64,000 nucleotides of DNA, from positions 19,007,501-19,071,500 of the forward strand of contig NC_088111.1 of the NCBI RefSeq assembly GCF_036370855.1. Reading direction: 5' to 3'. The notes beneath the pieces were generated by a model. The model did not search any database. It was not told the DNA's origin and saw only the letters and a list, made by a program, of their open reading frames with translations. This document shows positions 20,601 to 32,600 of this stretch, piece by piece. The translations under genes and the position numbers were made by a program. This stretch comes from Dromaius novaehollandiae. Its lineage: Eukaryota > Chordata > Aves > Casuariiformes > Dromaiidae. Numbering within the stretch: the stretch's first letter is position 1; each line of letters begins with the position of its first letter.

Positions 20601-23600
20601 CAAATGAACTAGGCCTTGCAATAGAAGCAAGGCCTAATTTGGCCTCTCATGTGACCTTATGACACCGGTTTCTGTTACCCAGACCCTGAGATGCAACCCT
20701 ATATTTGTCAACTGCCATCGCACAGGGCAGTAGACCAGCACCTGCAATTTCTAAGTTTTCTGCTGCTCGAAGGAGCAGAAGAGCTACCTTACAACCAAGG
20801 CCATTAAAAATCCCGGTTAGAGGATGTCTTTTCAGCACCAGATCACAGAGACGGAAAGCAGTTTACAAGGGTTACTGGGGGCATACTCGTTTCTGAAGGG
20901 GAAGGGTGGTGAGAGACCCTTGAAACATGTCCCAGCATAGACTTCCAGGAGAAAACATGGTTCAGCAACCCTGTTTCATTTGTATGCTACAGCCTGTTTA
21001 TGAATGAGCTTCCTACAGAAGCAATAGCTCTGGGACTCCTGTGGGGTGCTGCCTTGACTCACCTGTAGCCTAAAGAGTCCATGGGGACAGGGGCCATGCC
21101 CAAGTTTTCAGTGTAGTTTCGTGACTTTGTTGCATAGTTATGTGAATCTACGTTCCACGCAAAGCTGTTCTGCACTCTCTGAGTGGCCTCGGCCTCAATC
21201 TGCTCTTTTGGTTTCATCACGCTGTGGTGATGGATGTGGTGGTAGACGTGTTTATGGTGGTATAAATTAGCTGCATCCAGTTTCATTCCTGATTTTGTTG
21301 CATGCTTGCCATGCCCTGGAGGAATCGTTCCTAGCGTCCCTGACAGCTTCCCTAAGTGGCCGCTTTCTGGGGACCGTGGCTTAGGAGAGTGGCGGCCAGG
21401 TCCTGGAGACTGACAGCCTGGCGTTTTCATCACACGCTGTACATGTTCGTCGAGGATGCTTTCTGGGTTCTCCTCGTGCGCATCTCTCATCTGCATCCCA
21501 GCACAGCCCATCTCAGAGTAACGAGGAGCAAAGTGATGAAAGGTTTGGGCGGAAGGCATCTTGTGGCTAATGACTGAGGGACCAGAAGAAATATCTGCAT
21601 CCTCACCTTCTTCTTCCTGGAAGAAAACAGGAGGACAATCATTGAATGGCAGCAGTGTGCTGGAAGGGGCCTCTGGGGGACTCCAGTCCCACCTCCTGCT
21701 TGCAGCGGGACCATCACCAACTCTAGAACAGGTCAGCGATGGCTTTGTCCAGCCAGGTCTTGAAAACCTTCAAGGATGGAGACTCACCTCCATCTCTGAT
21801 GACCTGTCCCAGGCTGCACCTCCCTCCTGGGGAAAGTTTATTTCCTAATGTCAACCCTGAACCTGCCCAGTCCCAGCTCGGGGCTGTTGCCTTCCTGCTG
21901 CCAAGGAGAGCTGCGCTCCAGCATCTCCGTACCTGCCTGCCAAGTCATCCTAAGCCAGGGCCTCAGTGAATTACCAGCAGAGTGAGGCAACCACTGACAC
22001 GCAGCCCTTGCATCACCAACAAGATTTACAGATGTAGCTTTCTGATAAGTGTAATAACTTGATTGGATTTATGAAGGGGGAGAGCCTTGCTAAAAAGCTC
22101 ACCAAGACCCTTGAAGACAGTTCTGCAACAACCAGCAAAGGAAGCACAACTCACCGCACTACCCGTGCAACTTCCTACAGGCCTTCGGTGAGGCATCACA
22201 TCAAAGCTCATCAGATAAAGCACAAAATTACAGGCTACGCAGCAAACCAGCTCTTGAGTCGGGAGAGACCAGGGGATTTTCTCGTGTGAACGACTGTTGC
22301 ACAAAGCAAGGCAAACAACGGGCTTGTCAGAGGAATATGCAACTGAAGGTCGACAGCAGCCTGAGTGGCTTTGAAAATCAAACATTGATTTCTCCCAGGC
22401 ATGCTAAGGCTACAATGAAACACTTCACGCAGATAAAGAAATGGACTGTAGCTAACTGCTTGTTCTTGTAGTTCACAACGGTCTAGGACATGCTGTTGTT
22501 AACGACTTTTAAGTCCTTGCCAGGAAGAATAAAACTCCTCCATGCTGACAGCCACAGTTTTGATGCTGACAAACTGTTTTGCTCTCCAACGTAAACTCAG
22601 ATATTTATGAAGTTTCTTTATTGGAAGTCAGGATTCCTATTTTTTTAATTACATAAGTAGGATTCCAGCAAGTCTTTTAATCCTGCTCTTTTTTTCCTCC
22701 TTTGGCACAGTAAAGAAATCGTTTGCAGGATGGGTTAGCTCTGCCCCGTCAGATAAATGTATCTGCTAGGAAACACTGACTCCCGCCAGCTTTGCCCGTC
22801 AGATGTCATCATCCATCACTTGCTAACCAGCTTTAAAGTCTCAGCTGCCAACTGCAGAGCAAGAAAACAAACAGCAGATTTCCCCCCAGTGGCACACCTG
22901 GGGGTTTCAGACCGAAGCGGGGGTAACACCAGCCTCTGAAAGCGGAGCAGGCAGAGGCGCCGCAAGCACCGGCGGCCAGCAGTCCTGCCCTGGGGCGCAC
23001 TGCCGCAAAGCCCCAGAGCAAAACGCTAGGATGGGCTTGGAGATGGGGCGGGCAGCCCGCGGGAGCACCGCCAGCTGCCAGGAGCTGCGGGACCCGGCCG
23101 CGCGCCCGCCCCGGGCCTGTTGGTACGCCGGTGGCATGGCTCAGGGGCTGCCGCGAGCCACGGCCTCTGCTCCCGGCCGGCGCGCCGCTCGCCTTGACCC
23201 AGCCCGCGTTCCTCTTCCCGCTGCTCCTCTCCTGCCTCACTGAGGTCCTTTCCCAGCTGCATCCTCCATCTCCACTGCCCTTCGCTCCCCGGCACACAGC
23301 CGGCAGCCACGGTCCCTTGGACTCTACGGCTATCACCACCAGCCTGACAACTGTCTGGGAAAGCAGTTTTGGGGAACAGCTTATGGGGTCACATACTGAA
23401 CCCAGCAGATGAGACGAGGTGCTGAGCATGACAGACAACTGCACGTTCTCCTGCCCCAGTGCAACATGAACCTGTCTCAAGGGGCCAACAGCTACTTGGA
23501 ACGAGCTCAGCCTTGTGGCCCGTTTTGGCAGGAGTCGGAACGAGGCTGATCCAGTAGGACAGTGATCCCAGTGATTGACCAAGGTGACATCGCATCGCTG

Positions 23601-26600
23601 GGCAAGAGGTGGGACTTGAGCTGCGACATGATGGCCCTTTCTGGAGGGGACAAACCACTCTAATGAATTGCTCCTAAGACCTTCAGAGGTATCTTTCCTC
23701 TACAGCCACAGCTCTGCAGCCTATCAAATGCCATCCCTGGGCAGGTAGTTCAGGTAAAAGAAAAGGTGAATCTCACACTGACTAAATCTGAAACGCTGGG
23801 GTGAATATGAGCAGTTTATGGTAACCCAATGACGCGCTCGACGCTTTGGAGGTATTGAGGGCTGGTACCTACATTCTGGAGAACTCTTAGGTTTAAATAT
23901 CAAGCAGTACCTGCAGGGCTAGATCTGGATCCTGACGAATATCCCTGAAGAGCAGTGTCCACTGTCTGCTCAGAGAGCAGGGCTGGGACAGCGCTGCGGT
24001 GCGGCAGCTGGGCAGAACTCGTGTGCACACGGCAAACCTGCCACTGTTGGGCCAAAGGGCTGCTGGAGGTTTAGGAGCTCCTCTGGCTTCCTAGAACCTG
24101 ATTTTGCAAATAACTGGGGACCTTATTTGCTCAGGGATTGAGATCAAGGTGGGCTAAGGGAAGAAGAGGCTGCCTCTGTTTGCCTTGGCTCAGCCCACGC
24201 ATGTCACTGAGCCGCAGATCCAGCAGAGCTGCCCAGAGCTGGCCCCAGGCAGGAGCAAGGGCTGCTTGGGTGGGGGTGCGCAGGGAAGCTCTGGGGGCGG
24301 CTGGCTTTATGTCGCAGCCTCCCATGGAGCAGGAAAGTCACAGAGGTGAGAAAAGGGCAGCTGAACAGAAGAAACCAGGTGCCCATCCCAAGCTGTCCTG
24401 TCCCCTACAGCAGGGCAGCAGCTACCGGTTCAAGTCTTCTGCAGATACCAGTTCTGCTGAATCTTTCCTCTCTGGTTAGTCTGCAGTGAGAAAATGAGGT
24501 AGTGTGCAGGGCAGGGTCAGGGCGAGCTGGGATTATAACACAGGCCCGTGGTTTGGGCAGATTCAAGGCTCAGCTCCATCACACGGGCTGGTGCCCTGCA
24601 AAGTGCACAGAGGCTGCGGCACAAAGCGGGCAACGGCACTGCAACCCGGCGCCTCGTACCAGGAGGCACCGCTTCTGCACGAGGCCGTTAATGGGATGCG
24701 ACAGAGACGTCACCACCTGCCTAGGACATCCAGAAGAAAGAGGAGCTTGGAGGTTAACTCTTGCACCGAAGCAGGATGGGTTCTTCTCCTCCCTTTGAGT
24801 CTCCTTGCCCAAATCGCTTGATCTGCGTCTACGCCTGGCAATACCACAGCAGCCTTCCCCTCCGAGCCCGACCTGCCCCGACCAACCTGAGCAAGCTCTG
24901 TGCCCAGCCCCTCCGCTCGCCCGGCCGTTTCACCTGGCAGGTGACGGCCTGCGGCTGGCACAGCTGGAAAAAAGGGGAGACAGCATCGCCCTAAGGCAGC
25001 ATTGCTGGGTTTGCCAGCATGCCAGGCTGGGGAAGGAGCCTTCCCACGCCGGACGGGGTGAGGAGTTTGGGGCAGGTGTCTGCAAACTGGACCGTAGAGC
25101 ACACTTTTTGCACGGAAGCGTTCTCGTAGCCGCAGGCGCGTGCCCACACGAACACCAGTACGCTGCGCTCACCGCCTGCCTCTGAAAATCTCTAACCACC
25201 TTTTGCAAAAATAGGTGCCTAAATTAGCACGGCAGGGAATAACGGTTAAATAAATGCTCAAAGTACATTGCTGCATGCCTGCAATCAGCTATTTTCTAAT
25301 GTTTTGCCTAACATTTTCTATGCTTTTACAAAATGACCCTGGCGTTTGGGGAGTTTTTACACCAAGCTCATTTCTAACTGTTTCCAGCTCAAAGGATGAG
25401 AGCAGGGCTTCGCAGCTGGTTAGGCACCAAGCCTCCTTCCCTGGCAAATACCTGCAAACTGCTGCTGCGAGGAACGGCCGCATGGCACGCAGGGGAGCCG
25501 CACGGGGATCCGCGGCGGTGGCAGAGCCGGGGCGGGAGGACGGTGCCCGAGGCGGCCGCAGGGCCCTCCCCGCCGCCGGGGAAGCGCGGGTGCCGCAGCC
25601 GCTAGATGGTGCTTGGTTGACATCGGATCGTCGGCAACGTCTCCCATCGGCTCGCAAAGGCGGCGAACGATGTACGCCTAAACTCTGCTGACTGTCTGGC
25701 GAGCTATTTTTACTCTTCGGCAAGGCCTTCCCTGTGAATGAGGCGGCTGAAACACGCTACGCGTGAGCAATGCCCTGCTTTAAACCCCGCTCTGCCTCCT
25801 GCCAATGCCACCTAGCAGATTATTACTTCTTGGTGGGCCAAAACAGCTCCCTTAAACACGACTGCATTTTCAATCATCACGTAAACAAGCTCCCTCGCTA
25901 GCTGGGCCATGCTTTATACTCAAACAGTGGGATTCCCAGCTTGGCTTTGCTCCCCCGATGATATGCTCGGCTCATTTCAAAATCACGAAGCTCAGAGCGA
26001 GACAGAACTATCTGTGTGATGTGATACTGCAGCTGCCACGCACGGACGCGGGGCTGAAGTGGCTGAAAACACGGTGAGGGAACACGTGCATCCTCCCAGC
26101 TCTCCCCCAGAGCGCAGAGGAATTCCTGAATTCAGAGTTTGGGTCTTCTCAAAAAGACAGTCTTTTCAGGAAAAATCATTGGCTGCAGAGCAACCGTCTC
26201 TTGTCTTGACTGCACGACGCAGCCTCGAAAGGGAACCCGCAGGCAGCTCAGTAGGGGGGAGAAAACCCATTTTTTTCCTAGCTTGCGCAAAACATCTGCA
26301 GCCTCTCTGCTAAGCTGGTAACCGCTTTGTGTGACCAACGCCTCACGGTTTCGCCCGTGCCGCTGCTCAGCCAGCCACGCAAAGGCGGTGAGAGGTTATC
26401 CTGCAGCCCCGGTGCTCAGGTCACGGAAAAAAACCTGCGATGCATCAGGATCCAAGCTCTCCTCCTGCTGATACCAGCAGCTCCTGCACCTTAAGTGCTG
26501 ACCTAAAAAAAGCTACAATTGCTTACTCGGGGTTTTTCTGAATGGCTAATGCCACATGCCAGCCAGTCAATGAAATATACTCTGGAGACAGCAAAGAGGT

Positions 26601-29600
26601 TTAATATACAGCATTAGTGGGAGTCCTGGGCTTAAAAACAGATTAAGTCACACAAAAATGTGTTTAAACAGACTTAAATTTATTCTCTGGCACGTAGGTA
26701 TTTGCTGATTTTATGGTATTGCTACTGGCAGCTTCTGCAAGGAGGCAGAGGGCTGGGCTAGTGTTGTCTGGTACAGGTGGGGGCAGCAATGCAGACACAG
26801 GAGGAGGAAGAGGAAGAGGAGGAGGAGGAGGAGTGCTGCAGGGCCGTATCAGCAGGGAAAGCTGCCGGTCTGATTGGCTTTGTTGAGAAAGCACTACGTA
26901 CCAGAGGAAAACGGACCGATTCCAGAAGAACAGGAATCAAAACACAAACTAGCACCTAGCTTGTCTTCTCTGGCTAGACCCTGAGCGCAGAAGCGCAGCG
27001 AGTTTGCTGGGTGATGCTTGGAGCTGGAGCAAAGCTTGCAGATTATCCTGCCTTCCCCGCTTCTCTGCAGTGCCATTTAAAGCAACGCTCCAACCCACAG
27101 CTTTTCACTGGTTAAGCAGCTACTAGAGGAACATTTAAAAATGTTTCAACAGGGCTGAAGGGTCTGCACTGCAGCCCCAGAAACTCAGCTTCTCTAAAAG
27201 CACGGAGCTAGCTGAGATAATCAAAACCACCTCCCTCTTCGGGAAGGGCGAGCTGCGGATTACATGCACAAGAGCCTTCACCTCCTGGCTGGGGCAGCAC
27301 AGATAGACCACAGCCTTTTCACATAGGGCTCTAATTACACTGACATTTGTGATGTTCAGTAACACTGCGATGTCCCCAGAAAACTCTCCTGTTTCCCCTG
27401 CACACGATACGCACATTCTGTGAGACACTGTCTCAGAAGAAAAGATACAGCATGAATACTGCTGAACAGGGTGTCTCGCGCAAGTAATACAAGATGACCG
27501 ATACATCATTCTCTCCCTTTTGGAGCTTGCCAGGAGCTCGGGCCTTGCAGGCCTCCCTTGGCCGACCTACCAAGTATACCATGCAGTGCCATGGGCTGAG
27601 ATTCCCTGGCCACCCATGTAGTTATTGCATTTCTCTGCGCACTAGAGGATTTTTGGATGCTACACCTGATCAACTCCAGGTTTTCTAGGCACTGATGGGC
27701 AAGAACCCTTTGGGTTTTGGCAGAAATGGCCTGCTGGCACACACAGACAGACACCTCCAAGTGCAACGCTCGCCATCTGTTCACCGACCGCAGGGGAAAG
27801 AGGGATCACACAAAATCTCCATAGATGGAGTGATCTGAACATACATTGTAGCCTGGAGGGGCAGGAGAATCGCTGTGTTACACAGACTCCATCCTTGCGT
27901 GCGAGGGACTGCATACAAAGCCTGTGATGGAGGGGAACAGGAGGGTGCACAGAGCCCTTGCCATGGCAAAGAGGATGACGGGAGCACATAGGGCCCTAAC
28001 TGGTGACAGAAATGGGCACTGCTGTGCCATAACTGGTGTCTTACAGCAAGGAGGGAGCGACAGAGCTCACAAGCCCTGCACGGATGGGTGGGAATGGCGC
28101 CCTGGAGGCTCCCGGTGGGATGCGGAGTCTCCGGGAGCCCCTGCGTAGGTGATGCACGCGGCTGCTGCAGCAGCAAAGCGATCCCCCGGTGCGCTCGGAC
28201 GGCAGCTGAGGGATCCCCACAGGCACAGTGCGGAAATGGATTTCCAAGCTGCTATGGGAGGCGAGGAGATTACTAACCGCTCGAACGCGTTTAAGGCGCT
28301 CCTCTAATTTTTCCTCTGCTTCACGTTCCTTTTGTACTTCCTCCAAACGATTGATCAGCTCCGCAGCAAACTTCTCTGGTTCAACGTGGATATCCTTTGG
28401 CATTCGGTATGTACGCTGGAGGAAAAACAGAGCAGGGTTAGCAAAACATGGGTGCATGCAAATCACGCATTTATTTTGGACTCTTAAATAACTGGGAATG
28501 CCAGCCGTTCCAGCAGGGCACTCAGGGTGGACAGGCCGGCAAACAGAGGTACAGCCCAGGACCACCACCAGCTCCCGTGTCCAACACCAGCTCATACACC
28601 ACCTCAGTAAGGGAAAAGGTTTCTACAGCCACAGTCAGCAAGGTCTTCCAGCACCAAAATCCAATTTTGAATGTATATGCCTTTCTTCCTCAAAACATAT
28701 ACCTGGTCAACAAAGTGTCTCGGTTTCAAAGGGCTGGAAAAGGACATATGGGCAAACCTCTGAAATATCATGACCTTACAGCTGGGATGTTTTCACTTCC
28801 ATAGAAAAGAGAATTCTTACTTAAATATAGGCTGCTTAGTGTAGGTGAAGCCGTGTATGCCTGCCAGTCACTGCGAGGCTAGCCCGCAGCAGCTGAGAGG
28901 AGTGGAAACCCTGGCACTTCCAGGAAATCTTGCTTTCCTCCATCTCCCAGCTTCTGCTCCAGCTTACCCCAGCCATGAAAGGCGACTGTTCCCACAAAGC
29001 CTCCTCTCTTACTAATATCCAACCACGGCAGGATTGCATCTAGCTTTCTTCAGAGACAGGCAAAGGTTCCCTGCTTGCTTTATCAATACAGCAACCTCTG
29101 GCAACCTTACAAGCATGGAGATACTAATTTTCTGTTTGCTCTGCGTGAACAAACAAATTTATATAGTTCAAGGGCACTCTCAGTTCCTTACACTCAGTTA
29201 CATTGCCCCTAAATTCCTGCACTCTGGCACAAGAAGTTTCTGTAGTGAAGCATCAAGCTTACAGCCACTGTATTTTTTTTTCTCCTCATTTTTATCCTTT
29301 CTGTACTATTTTGTTGCTTCTGCTAGTAGAAAAATTAAAATGACACAGCAGAGATAAAAATTTCTTTCAGAAGAAAAAAATATGGAAAACTTAATAGTGT
29401 AAAAACCTGCATTCAAATATTTCAATACCAACATGACAGAAATACAGACTTTATACGACCAGAGATAAAATTAAATACGAAGACACGAGATAATTCATAA
29501 CGGACGAACAAATGCAGCACCAGAAACAGACATCTAGCTTGGGATCTTTAAAGGAGGATTAGAGACCATGCGATTTTTCCAATCGCTTTTTTTGTGCAAA

Positions 29601-32600
29601 CCCTGAATCAGCTGAGACTTGCGCAGAAGACTAAAATAATGCTCTGCCTCAAAACTTGCAAAAGCGTGCAAGTCATACTGTTTTTCTCTCTCTGCCAACT
29701 GGAAGGCAGGGGGAAGAAAAATAATGGAAAAAGCATCCTAACTTATGTCACCGAGAAGCTGAAGACATCTTTTATGGCACCCAAGTTGCTGAGGTCTCAG
29801 CTTAAAGCAATGCTTCTTTGTTCACCGAGAACAAAATTCAACAAACCCTGCCAACAAATCTCAATTTCAATGCTTGCTGCTATCGTCTCTTCCACCCTGC
29901 ATGGTGCTGGACTGCATTGTCCCGGGGGATTTTTGTGGACATGATGTAGTTCTGCAGGCGAAAGGCCTGTCTGCCCCGAGCCTTCTGTGACACACCACAC
30001 TTGATAGGACGTTATCCAGTCAGCACTGAACCCAACAGAACTGGGACCGCTGCCAAAGGCGACAGCCCAAAACAAGCCGTCTCCTTCCCCCCGTCCGAAG
30101 CGGTGTCCATAGCTAACTAGGAGGACAATAACCCAGATAACAAGAGCGAGGGCAAGACACAAAGACAATTTCTCTGTGGAGCTATAGAAAATCCAACCCC
30201 TGTTTGGGCTCAGACAAGAAAAATACTGTTGGCAGTTAGATGCCTTTGGAGGAAAAGGATGGTAGAAGCAAAAATATGGGAAAGATATTACGAGGGAGGA
30301 AAAATATTGGAAGACAGATTCAAAGCAATTCTACAAGCTGACAGGGATCTTTTGGGGCCAACATGGAGAGAGCAGGATGGCAAGTGCATGCCAGAATCAC
30401 CCTACGTGCACCAAGCACTGGGAAAGGCTGACGAGATATGTGTGAACCTCTGCCAGGTTTTACGCTCCTTGCTACCTGCCGATATTCCTGTACGGCAGCT
30501 TGCTCTGCAACTCTGCAGCACCCAGGCTCTCCAAAGGTAAAATCAGGACCACAGTGTCACAGGAGCTCCAGCAAAAGACCAGCCTGGCTTGCTTCAGCTC
30601 CCATCCTACCATGGCTGGAGCTGTACCTGCTTGGCTGGACCTTCTCGCTCTCTGCAAGATGTGGCTTCCAAGTCAGTCCCGTCCTCCAAGCGTGGCCCAC
30701 TTGAAGGGAGTTCTCCTTCAAAAGTCATCCTCTCGTGCATCCTCCGCCTGCAGCAAACTTTTCTCCTCGGGCCCTCATCACAACGCTTCCAGCCGGGCTG
30801 TTCGTCCCACCAAACCCAGAGCTCCAAACAGCACTTTGCAACAGGAACCAGCCTCTTCCGAACGAGGTTAATGACAGCGTGGCTGAAATGCCAGCGTAAA
30901 GGGCCCTGGTCCTGCACGATGCGGGATCTGCCCCAGCCGAGGGCCCGGGGCGGCGAAGGGCGCAGCGTTCCCTTCGGCAGGGTGACGCCGCCTGCCCCGC
31001 GGAACGGCCGTTCCCCTGCACTTCTGCGTGTCTCACGGCGCAGCTGCGGAGCGTGGAGCGCTGCGGCTGGGTTTCAGCACGGCGCCCGTTCCTCCCTCGA
31101 GATCAAAGCAGGCCCTGTTTCAACAAGCAACAGGGGACAAGCCTGGACGTGCTGAGAAGTAACAGACAGTCCTAGTCATCCAGAAGGGCCGGGCGCAGCT
31201 GGGGCCGGATTACGCTTTCCTACCGTTCCGCTCTCCGCATCTGCCCCTTCCGGAGAGGTAACCGCAGCCTCACGGGCAGGGGGGTCGCGCCGTACTTCCC
31301 GGGCAAGCGACTGCCCAAGATACAAAATCACGGAGTGCAACTGTGCGGAGATCTTGATTTGCTGGCCCTCTGAGGATAACCTTAAAAGGTCCCTTCCTCC
31401 CTTCCTAGTCCTTTATTTAAAGGACTAAAAATAGGCCTCCTAAATACCGAGCAGACTCTGGAGGTGCACGACGGCTTGGGATACGCTTGCATTTTTCTCC
31501 TCTCACTTTTGGGGAGGCAAGGCACTATCAGGGGGCTGGAAACGCCATGGGACATGCGAGTGCCACGGCAACACTGTCAGAAGAGGCAGAGCCTGCCTCC
31601 CGTGCACAACGCTGCTGAGAATCGGTGAGTGATAGAAAGCAAGTCTGTGAGCGAAAACAGAGACTTGCATTCGATAACTCAATAGTCAAACAAAGCTGCT
31701 GAGAAAGGCTCTTAGGAATAACCAGGTAACGAGGAACTGGCCACTAAGAGCAACATTTGCAATAACTGCGATAGCAAAGATGGGGAGTAATGCTAGAGAG
31801 CAGGAAATCGGGGAGGAAGCTGTGTGCGTGGAAGGGGGACGTGCACCAAGCAAAGAACGCTCAGTAATGAGAACTGAAAGAAAGAGTTATGGAGCTTATG
31901 GAGTTTAGTCTTGAAATACTGGCATTAAGAACCAAAGTGACATGCTTAGCATCCCAGCACCTGGACTTTGCGTAGTTCAGGAATGGGCCCCTGCTGCACG
32001 CAGTCACATTGTAGGACCTGACAGATCCTGTCCCCTCACTGCTATATATTGGGAAGACTTCTGAGATACAAGTGATATTTCCTCATTCCTCAGATATCCA
32101 TGAGGAAGGACTCTTCTGCCTAAGAGAGTCTGCTTTCATCAGAAAGCGGGCCCAAAAACACGAACACTGTCTATTTTGTGAGGTAATGCCAGCAATTCTC
32201 GATGAAAGAAATCTCTCACCTGACAAGTAGCAACGAGCCGGGTGATGTGCTCATTGCCTCCTGCCACCTCAGACTTGCCAACTTTCCCTGCGGTTGTTTA
32301 TACGGCAGCAGCACTAAGACCTGTTCAGGAGCAGGGACCGCTCCGTTAGAAACTTTGCAAGTCCAACGTGCAGAATCTCTCCATGGCACCTGCTGCTGCA
32401 GCTTCCACGGAAAAGCAGGACCAGGAAAGAATTTCCCTCTATTTTCACAGCCTTTGATGCAATGCAACATCCCAAAATAAAAAGGGTATCCCAAGCACCC
32501 AGCCAGCAGCTGCGGCAGGTAGAAAGGTCTAAGTCTGTTAATGTGCATGTTTAATTCCTGTTAAAATAAGGCAGCTCCTTCCAGATCCAGCAATGCCTAA

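Larger units (their letters stand above)
21871..28277 (-). other. Rest of AXIN1 intron (6.4 kb)
   Basis: Holds CpG-rich patches at 22.9-23.2 and 25.48-25.66 kb and a GAG-type purine tract at 26.8 kb. No gene recognised. Confidence 0.6.

Noticed and set aside
24420-24440. GGTTCAAGTC resembling a tRNA B box
   Set aside because: No A box or cloverleaf can be drawn around it.
30229-30540. 103-codon plus-strand open frame ([20 protein letters not shown]...)
   Set aside because: Looks protein-like at first sight, but no family is recognised and it lies alone in an AXIN1 intron. Chance is more likely.
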